The notes beneath the pieces are model-generated. The model saw only the letters and a program-made list of their open reading frames with translations, searched no databases and was not told the DNA's origin. From SIG701 sp045577175 (GTDB lineage Bacteria; Bacillota; Clostridia; Oscillospirales; CAG-272): a stretch of DNA of 10,526 nt. Every line of letters starts with the position of its first letter. The first letter of the stretch is position 1. The position numbers and the translations under genes are program-made. Positions 6,185 to 10,526 of the stretch are shown in pieces. Where the stretch lies: the NCBI GenBank assembly GCA_045577175.1, contig JAZNHT010000013.1, positions 1-10,526 of the forward strand, in the 5' to 3' direction.

Positions 6185-6200
6185 TTATCATTAATGATAA
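6185..6200. promoter_or_regulatory. Perfect 16-bp palindrome upstream of promoter
   Basis: TTATCATTAATGATAA is fully self-complementary and centred about 61 bp upstream of the predicted start at 6131, just beyond the -35. It has the size and AT-richness of a dimeric regulator site. It is not a clean Fur, PerR or Zur box; the regulator is unknown. Confidence 0.5.
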
Positions 6201-6240
6201 CCGCCATTTAATACCTGTTTGTCAAAGGTGGTCTGTCCTT

Positions 6241-6395
6241 ACAAGCGTTTTTTCGCCCGCGCGGGAGCGCGTCTTTTACAAAAGCGTTTTTGCTATGGAC
6301 GCATTGTACGCCGATCATGACTCTCCTTTTAAGCTGAGGATCAAGTGGTATGTTGGCATACAGTTACCGCTGAAAGTACGCATATGAGGTGGGAG
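6241..6395. repeat. Intergenic repeat fragment D
   Basis: This shares CGCCCGCGCGGGAGCGCGTC (6254-6273) with 10200-10219 of copy C and ACAAAAGCGTTTTTGCT with copy A near 188. The end (about 6335-6395) matches the tail of copy C (10372-10437), sharing GTGGTATGTTGGC and TATGAGGTGGG with diverged bases between. It supplies the middle and tail blocks that copy B lacks. No gene is visible. Confidence 0.65.
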
Positions 6396-6403
6396 GTTCC
6401 AAG

Positions 6404-6523
6404 GAGGGCGGAAGCATCCGCCCTCTTTTGGCGTGGCGGTGGTTATAGGAGGCGCGCCGCGTTACGCGCCTCCTAATTCTTTTCCGCGTAAAATTACTTT
6501 GGGGTGCAGGGGCTTTGCCCCGC
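6404..6523. repeat. Three tandem hairpins downstream of nagB
   Basis: The first is GAGGGCGGA/TCCGCCCTC with an AGCA loop and a following TTTT (6404-6429). The second is TAGGAGGCGCG/CGCGCCTCCTA, an 11-bp perfect stem (6446-6475). The third is GGGGC/GCCCC with a TTT loop (6509-6521), preceded by GGGGTGCAG, which echoes the CCTGCACCCC blocks of copies B and C. No gene lies between 5966 and 6564 apart from the leader RNA and these repeats. Confidence 0.6.
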
Positions 6524-6551
6524 AAAAAAGGGAGAACCTTGCGGTCCTCCC
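6524..6551 (-). terminator. Terminator of the epimerase-nagB operon
   Basis: On the minus strand a stem of GGGAG-ACC/GGT-CTCCC around a GCAA loop (6530-6551) is followed by six T (6529-6524). It lies 13 bp past the nagB stop. A plus-strand T6 at 6553-6558 makes it nearly bidirectional. Confidence 0.88.
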
Positions 6552-6564
6552 CTTTTTTCAGCCC

Positions 6565-7326
6565 TTATTTCGTGATCTTAACCTCGGGATGCTTCTTCAG
6601 AATCACGGACATAGCCGCCTCGTCTGCAACGAGAACAACGTCCGGGTGAATCTGCACAAGCGATGCCTGCACATTCGGTGTGATCGGACCGAAGAATGCC
6701 TGCTCAAGAATCTCCGCCTTGTCCGCGCCGGTGACAACCATCAGAATCTTCTTCGCCTGCATGATCGCGCGTACACCCATCGTAAGCGCCTTCTTCGGCA
6801 CCTCATCGGCGGAGGCGAAGAAACGGGAGTTTGCGTCGATCGTTCTCTGCGTCAGCGTGACGCAGTTCGTGCCGGCAGTGAAGTGGTCGGACGGCTCGTT
6901 GAAGCCGATGTGACCGTTGTGACCGATGCCGAGCAGCTGCATATCGATGCCGCCGAGGGAGTCGATCAGTGCGTCATAGCGCGCACATTCTGCATCCGGA
7001 TCGGGATTCTTGCCGTCGGGGAGATTCGTGTTCTCCTCCGGGATGTCGATCTTCGAGAAGAAATTCTTCTCCATGAAGTAGCGGTAGCTCTGATCGTGCT
7101 CCGGCGCGAGACCGTAGTACTCGTCCAGATTCACGGTGCGCACGTTTTTGAACGTGATCTTGCCCTCGTCGTTCTTCTTTGCCAGCTCGGCGTACATGCC
7201 GATCGGGGAAGAACCTGTTGCCAGACCGAGGACGGAGTTCGGATTTGCCAGAACCTGTGCTGCCATAATGGTAGCGGCACGGGCACTCATCGCCTCGTAA
7301 TCTTTTTCACAATACATTCTGATCAT
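6565..7326 (-). CDS. nagB: Glucosamine-6-phosphate deaminase
   Basis: This cytosolic enzyme of 253 residues converts glucosamine-6-phosphate to fructose-6-phosphate and ammonia, the step that sends amino sugars into glycolysis. Motifs are intact: the phosphate-binding loop LATGSSPIGMY at 35-45, NLDEYYGL at 66-73 with the catalytic base D68, and GIGHNGHIGFNEP at 133-145 with H139 and E144. The residue matching E. coli Asp141 is N137; I recall Asn here in Gram-positive enzymes such as B. subtilis NagB. The length lies between the B. subtilis and E. coli enzymes. The ATG at 7326 has AAGGAG 8 nt upstream. It is the second gene of a leftward operon, 44 bp after the epimerase gene, and ends at a strong terminator. 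No nagA deacetylase or phosphotransferase gene is in the window, so the substrate must be produced elsewhere. Confidence 0.96.
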   Translation of the reverse strand: MIRMYCEKDYEAMSARAATIMAAQVLANPNSVLGLATGSSPIGMYAELAKKNDEGKITFKNVRTVNLDEYYGLAPEHDQSYRYFMEKNFFSKIDIPEENTNLPDGKNPDPDAECARYDALIDSLGGIDMQLLGIGHNGHIGFNEPSDHFTAGTNCVTLTQRTIDANSRFFASADEVPKKALTMGVRAIMQAKKILMVVTGADKAEILEQAFFGPITPNVQASLVQIHPDVVLVADEAAMSVILKKHPEVKITK

Positions 7327-7370
7327 GGTGTGATCTCCTTATGTAAATAAAATTGGATGCGCAGGGAAAA

Positions 7371-8201
7371 TTAAAGAGTGGGAAGCACTTCTCTCAGGAA
7401 CTTGATGGACGCCGCAGCCTCCGGGCAGAAATCCTTGAACGAGCACTCGACGGTGACGTAGCCCTCGTAGCCTGCCTTGTGGAGATTCTTGAGGAAATCC
7501 GTCTCCTCCTTGCCGCCCTCGGCACCGGCACCGTGGCGGTTCGGCGTGCTGGCGATATGCGTGTGCAGGATAACGTCGCGGTAGGTGTATACGTCCTCAA
7601 AATTCTCGCCGTTGAAGCCCATATGGAAGCCGTCGGCAAGCAGGCGGATGCGCGGCAGATTGACGCGGCGGACAACCTCGGCACCGTCGGCAACGGTGTT
7701 GATGGAGTTTGTCTCCTTGCCGCGGAGCGGCTCGATGACGACGGTCACGTCGTACTTCTCGCACGTTTCGTTGCAGTGCGCAAGGAACGCGTCAAGCTCC
7801 TTTTCCGCCTTTGCGGGATCGTATCCCTCGGGGATCTGTCTTGCGCCGCCCGAGCCGAATACGATATACGGAATATGCAGCTTGGAAAGGCGGCGGATCA
7901 CGCTGTCGGCGTAGTCGTAGACCGCTTTCCTTCCCTCTTCATCGACACCGATGATCGGATACTTAGGCGGAATAAAGCTGTTTGCGGCAATAAGCGGAAA
8001 CTCGTTATCGGCAAGAATGCGGTCGCACTCCTCCTCGGTGAGCTGCAGAAGCAGACCGGCGGTCGCTTCCACGCCGTCGTAGCCGAGCTCCATGATAGCG
8101 CGTGCGCGGATGACAAGGGCTTCGTAGCCCTCGGAGGGGACTTCTTTCACGCCCTCCGGCATAAAGGAGCCGCCGGGGAGGCAGCAGGCAAGTTTCATCA
8201 T
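7371..8201 (-). CDS. TIM-barrel sugar phosphate isomerase/epimerase
   Basis: This 276-residue protein of the xylose isomerase-like TIM-barrel superfamily (AP endonuclease 2 fold) is expected to be a soluble, metal-dependent sugar epimerase or isomerase. Candidate metal ligands are spaced as in the family: E157 in VVIEPL, D190 and H193 in LLADGFHM, H215 in LHTHIAS, and E252 in TVECSF. An Arg (R222, in TPNRH) follows the histidine strand, as in tagatose-epimerase-type relatives. The exact substrate is not readable. Two adjacent ATG codons (8201 and 8198) both follow GGAGAG at 6 or 9 nt; 8201 is taken. It is the first gene of the operon with nagB, has a consensus promoter, and is divergent from a PocR-AraC regulator. 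An amino sugar or related hexose pathway is therefore inferred. Confidence 0.82.
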   Translation of the reverse strand: MMKLACCLPGGSFMPEGVKEVPSEGYEALVIRARAIMELGYDGVEATAGLLLQLTEEECDRILADNEFPLIAANSFIPPKYPIIGVDEEGRKAVYDYADSVIRRLSKLHIPYIVFGSGGARQIPEGYDPAKAEKELDAFLAHCNETCEKYDVTVVIEPLRGKETNSINTVADGAEVVRRVNLPRIRLLADGFHMGFNGENFEDVYTYRDVILHTHIASTPNRHGAGAEGGKEETDFLKNLHKAGYEGYVTVECSFKDFCPEAAASIKFLREVLPTL

Positions 8202-8242
8202 AATTTCTCTCCGTAATGGTAAAAGTAGGGGTATCTTTACTT

Positions 8243-8271
8243 ATTATACCCTGTTTTTCCTCTTTCGTCAA
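8243..8271 (-). promoter_or_regulatory. Promoter of the epimerase-nagB operon
   Basis: On the minus strand TTGACG (8266-8271) and TATAAT (8243-8248) are 17 bp apart. The predicted start near 8236 gives a leader of about 35 nt. The closest CGGATTTTC motif (8280-8288) lies just upstream of the -35, a typical place for an AraC-type activator. Confidence 0.88.
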
Positions 8272-8279
8272 CAGATGTG

Positions 8280-8383
8280 CGGATTTTCGAAAAATATTTT
8301 TTGAAAAAGGAGCCGATACGCTCTTGCAGTTTCTGTTTTTTCGCCTGTCAAAACGGTTACGGCACGGATTTTCAAAAAAATTT
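8280..8383. promoter_or_regulatory. Candidate operator pair in the divergent promoter region
   Basis: CGGATTTTCGAAAAAT begins at 8280 and CGGATTTTCAAAAAAA at 8365. These nearly identical direct repeats are spaced 85 bp apart, about eight helical turns. One is next to the operon -35; the other lies about 50 bp upstream of the regulator's -35. AraC-family proteins commonly bind direct repeats, so these are candidate sites for the adjacent regulator. The binding is inference. Confidence 0.5.
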
Positions 8384-8415
8384 CCGTTATTTATAAGAAA
8401 TATGCGCTTTTTCTC

Positions 8416-8443
8416 TTGACTTTTTTATAAAAAATAGTATCAT
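8416..8443 (+). promoter_or_regulatory. Promoter of the PocR-AraC regulator and tadA
   Basis: TTGACT (8416-8421) and TATCAT (8438-8443) are 16 bp apart in a very AT-rich stretch. The predicted start near 8450 gives a leader of about 30 nt. Another -10-like TATATT at 8443 would have too long a spacer. Confidence 0.65.
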
Positions 8444-8480
8444 ATATTTATAGAAAATCGTTTTTTTGAGAGGGGCAATT

Positions 8481-9338
8481 ATGAATCACGAACTTGACAT
8501 GGAAACCATACTGAGAGAGCTGTACCTTGTGTCGGGCTGCCGCGTGTCCGTCCACGATCCCGAATCGACGGAGATTGCCGCATATCCGAGGGAGCTTTCG
8601 CCGTTCTGCCGCCTTGTGCAGACGAATCCGCAGGCACACCTTTCCTGCCTCGGCGGAGACGCCGCCGCGCTCGCGGAGGTGCGCCGTTCCGGCAAGCCGT
8701 ACATCTACCGCTGTCACATGGGGCTGTATGAGGCGGTTGCGCCGCTGTACAGCGCAGGCGTTTTTTCGGGGTACCTGATGATCGGTCAGATCGCGGACAG
8801 CGCGCAGAATCAGAAGGACGAGGTTTTCAAAAAAGCGACCGGCGTGCTCGGCGCGGATACGCCGGACATCCAATCGCTGAGGGCGGCAATTGAGGCACTG
8901 GCGGCGATGGATGAGGCAAGATTTTCCTCGTTCGTCTCGATCATGCAGATCTGCGCGGCGTATCTTACGCTTACGGATCGTATGCATCCGGCGCAGCCCG
9001 ATTTAGCGCATCAGATCAGACAGTACATCACGGTGCACTATGCGGAGAAGGTGTCGCTGGACATGCTCTGCAAGCATTTCGGATGCAGTAAATCCACCCT
9101 GATGAACACGTTCCGCGCCGCGTACGATATGACGATTGTGGCGTATCTGACGGAGGTGCGCGTATCGCACGCACGCCGTATGCTTGCGGAGAGTGAGCGA
9201 TCGATTCACGATATTTCCGTGCTCTGCGGCTTTGCGGAGCAGGGGTATCTGACGCGCGTCTTTACGGAGGCAACGGGCGTATCGCCGTCCGCGTTCCGCC
9301 GCCATATGAAAAAGCGGCTGAAGGACGCGGCGAAATGA
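8481..9338 (+). CDS. PocR-type AraC family transcription regulator
   Basis: This 285-residue DNA-binding regulator has an N-terminal PocR-type sensory domain (about 5-165), recognised from C43, C56 and C78-H79 in the pattern FCRL, LSCLGGD, and YRCHMGLYEAVAPL. A C-terminal AraC double helix-turn-helix domain (about 174-282) follows. Its first recognition region is MLCKHFGCSKSTLMNTFR, and the second HTH is near ISVLCGFAEQGYLTRVF, ending in the family signature GVSPSAFRR. The cysteines suggest a ligand pocket or metal/redox sensing; PocR itself senses 1,2-propanediol. A TTG at 8466 would extend the frame, but AGGGG 6 nt before the ATG at 8481 selects that start. It is divergent from the epimerase-nagB operon and probably controls it. 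Its stop overlaps the tadA start by an ATGA, so both are co-transcribed. Confidence 0.85.
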   Translation: MNHELDMETILRELYLVSGCRVSVHDPESTEIAAYPRELSPFCRLVQTNPQAHLSCLGGDAAALAEVRRSGKPYIYRCHMGLYEAVAPLYSAGVFSGYLMIGQIADSAQNQKDEVFKKATGVLGADTPDIQSLRAAIEALAAMDEARFSSFVSIMQICAAYLTLTDRMHPAQPDLAHQIRQYITVHYAEKVSLDMLCKHFGCSKSTLMNTFRAAYDMTIVAYLTEVRVSHARRMLAESERSIHDISVLCGFAEQGYLTRVFTEATGVSPSAFRRHMKKRLKDAAK

Positions 9339-9784
9339 TCCGCACGGACGAAGAATACATGGATCTTGCGCTCGCGCTTGCACGGGAAGCGGCAGAGGCG
9401 GGCGAGGTGCCCGTCGGCTGTGTGATCGTGCGCGACGGCTGTGTGATCGGGCAGGGGCGAAACCGCCGCGAGGCGGACAGGCACGCCCTTGCGCACGCGG
9501 AGATTGAGGCGATTGACACAGCGTGCCGTGCGCTCGGCGGCTGGCGGCTGACGGGATGCACGCTGTACGTGACGCTTGAGCCGTGCCCGATGTGTGCGGG
9601 TGCGATTGTGAATGCACGCATACCGCGTGTGGTATACGGGACGAAGGATGCCCGTGCCGGCGCGATGGGGAGTGTGTTGAACGTGGGAAGCTATCCTTTG
9701 AATCACAAGGCGGATGTGACTGCCGGCGTGCGCGCCGACGCGTGCGCGGAGATATTGAGGGGCTTTTTCCGCGCACGGAGATAA
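9335..9784 (+). CDS. tadA: tRNA-specific adenosine deaminase
   Basis: This cytosolic zinc deaminase of 149 residues, normal for the family, converts the wobble adenosine A34 of tRNA-Arg(ACG) to inosine. The cytidine/deoxycytidylate deaminase fold motifs are complete: HAE at 54-56 (zinc ligand H54, proton shuttle E56) and PCPMC at 83-87 (zinc ligands C84 and C87), followed by AGAIVNARIPRVVYG. The C-terminal segment DARAGAMGSVLNV is typical of TadA and helps separate it from guanine or cytosine deaminases. The ATG shares bases with the regulator's TGA, so translation is probably coupled to the upstream gene. In many Bacillota tadA lies next to the SRP RNA gene and dnaX; neither is seen here. 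The gene is essential in many bacteria, so promoter sharing with a sugar regulator is notable. Confidence 0.95.
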   Translation: MIRTDEEYMDLALALAREAAEAGEVPVGCVIVRDGCVIGQGRNRREADRHALAHAEIEAIDTACRALGGWRLTGCTLYVTLEPCPMCAGAIVNARIPRVVYGTKDARAGAMGSVLNVGSYPLNHKADVTAGVRADACAEILRGFFRARR

Positions 9785-9798
9785 GGGGGCTCCCTTAT
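9780..9798 (+). terminator. Weak stem-loop at the tadA stop
   Basis: ATAAGGG/CCCTTAT around a GGCT loop overlaps the tadA stop codon. The T-run (9808-9811) is several bases away, so it may be only a weak terminator or an mRNA 3' stabiliser. Confidence 0.4.
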
Positions 9799-9836
9799 AA
9801 ATTTCCTTTTTGAAGTTACATTTGCGCCAAAGGATT

Positions 9837-10440
9837 AGGAGGGGCGCATCGCGCAGCCCACACCTTTGCAGGAGGGGCAAGGCGCGTAGCCCCTCCTGCA
9901 CCTCCTCCGCGGCAAGGGGAGAGGGGCATTCCCTCTCCCCTGCACCCCACTCCCTTGGGGTTTAGCGGTAAATTCACCGCAACCATACCGCTTTCGCTGA
10001 AGCTGTACCGCTGCGTTTTGAATCTCCCATCTGCCATCACAGACGGTATGTCTGCAGGATCGCGGAAATGTTTAACCGTAACCAAACTCTATCCACGCGT
10101 GCTGTTTTCGATTGGAAATCGTACGTGTAAATCTGTACGAAATTCGTTGCCATGAACAAAAGCGATATGTATGTCAGCTGTCCCAATTGAATCTCTGTTC
10201 GCCCGCGCGGGAGCGCGTCTTTGTGCGATAGCGTTTATGCTGTGTTTGCACTATAGTTCGTTGCGAGGTTCCCGGTTTTCCGCGTCAGCGGAAACGACTG
10301 CTTAGGCAGTCGAGGGAATCCTCGACGCAAATGCCGCGCCTCAGCGTGGCATTTGCACTTGACATCTCCTCTAAGATGAGGAAAGAGTGGTATGTTGGCG
10401 TGCAATTACAGATAAGAGAACGCTATGAGGTGGGGAGTGC
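9837..10440. repeat. Composite intergenic repeat copy C
   Basis: This opens with the 67-bp module matching 5157-5223, here with a perfect 12-bp stem TGCAGGAGGGGC/GCCCCTCCTGCA. GGGGAGAGGG/CCCTCTCCCC and CCTGCACCCC follow. The part near 10027-10150 aligns with copies A and B, and 10196-10250 with A and D. At 10265-10323 a GAGG-TTCCC/GGGAA-CCTC stem encloses two hairpins, TTTCCGC/GCGGAAA (10277-10294) and CGACTGC/GCAGTCG (10295-10312). GCAAATGCC/GGCATTTGC (10327-10356) follows. The tail (10372-10437) matches fragment D. Open frame 9955-10155 falls on the repeat with no ribosome binding site and is not called. Confidence 0.75.
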
Positions 10441-10526
10441 GGGAGATTTCCGTTTTCCGCGAAGCGGAAATTGCGCCTGCCTTATGGCGCAAAGGAAAGC
10501 TCAACCGAGGTGGACTTGTCCACCTC
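10441..10526. repeat. Array of perfect mini-hairpins at the window edge
   Basis: Three short palindromes follow one another: TTTCCGC/GCGGAAA with a GAA loop (10454-10470), TTGCGCC/GGCGCAA with an 8-nt loop (10471-10492), and GAGGTGGAC/GTCCACCTC with a 2-nt loop (10507-10526). The first stem has the same sequence as one inside copy C but a different loop (GTCA there). The array continues past the window. Confidence 0.65.

Noticed and set aside
6340..6395. Resemblance to the 3' end of 23S rRNA (TATGTTGG ... ACCGCTGAAAG)
   Set aside because: The match is short and patchy, and the related tail in copy C lacks the CCGCTGAAAG part. It is better explained as the shared tail of the intergenic repeat.
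6433..7350. 305-residue frame opposite nagB and similar frames opposite the epimerase (7353-8216)
   Set aside because: Both overlap confidently identified enzymes on the other strand and show no domain or translation signal.
9785..10000. SRP RNA gene expected after tadA in many Bacillota
   Set aside because: No GGAAGGAAGCAG-like SRP tetraloop region is present; the stretch is repeat sequence.

Overview
The window looks like chromosomal DNA from a Gram-positive gut-type Clostridia member (Bacillota). Promoters are textbook sigma-A type (TTGACA-like and TATAAT with 16-17 bp spacers), genes carry strong AGGAG-type ribosome binding sites, and coding GC is moderately high. The taxonomic call is inference from style and gene content; no rRNA or marker gene is present.

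Layout, left to right. Positions 1-456 hold a degenerate intergenic repeat rich in hairpins and then the promoter of a GH36 alpha-galactosidase-family gene (457-2535, +). Facing it are a GNAT acetyltransferase (2679-3227, -) and a SulP/STAS anion transporter (3341-4996, -), each with its own promoter. From about 5000 to 6564 there is a long gene-poor stretch. It contains a composite repeat copy (5157-5664), a small two-helix membrane protein gene (5726-5953, -), that gene's structured leader RNA (5971-6131), and another repeat fragment (6241-6395). Next comes a two-gene leftward operon: a TIM-barrel sugar phosphate isomerase/epimerase (7371-8201, -) followed by nagB (6565-7326, -). Divergent from it, across a 279-bp regulatory region, is a PocR-AraC transcription regulator (8481-9338, +) whose stop overlaps the start of tadA (9335-9784, +). 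From 9785 to the end lies another composite repeat copy and an array of short perfect hairpins that runs off the edge.

How it fits together. NagB converts glucosamine-6-phosphate to fructose-6-phosphate. With the epimerase/isomerase and a divergent sugar-type AraC regulator it looks like a locally controlled carbohydrate module. Two copies of a CGGATTTTC motif 85 bp apart in the shared promoter region are candidate operators. The GH36 enzyme may feed galactose-type sugars into the cell but is a separate unit. SulP, GNAT and TadA are independent or housekeeping functions.

The two most interesting items are as follows. (1) The leader of the small membrane protein has a predicted promoter whose start site sits at the foot of a long helix, an intrinsic terminator just before the ribosome binding site, and an alternative pairing between the 3' side of the helix and the terminator. 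This is the layout of a riboswitch or attenuator, and I do not recognise the class. (2) A mosaic family of intergenic repeats occurs in at least four places, sharing blocks but carrying different plug-in mini-hairpins.
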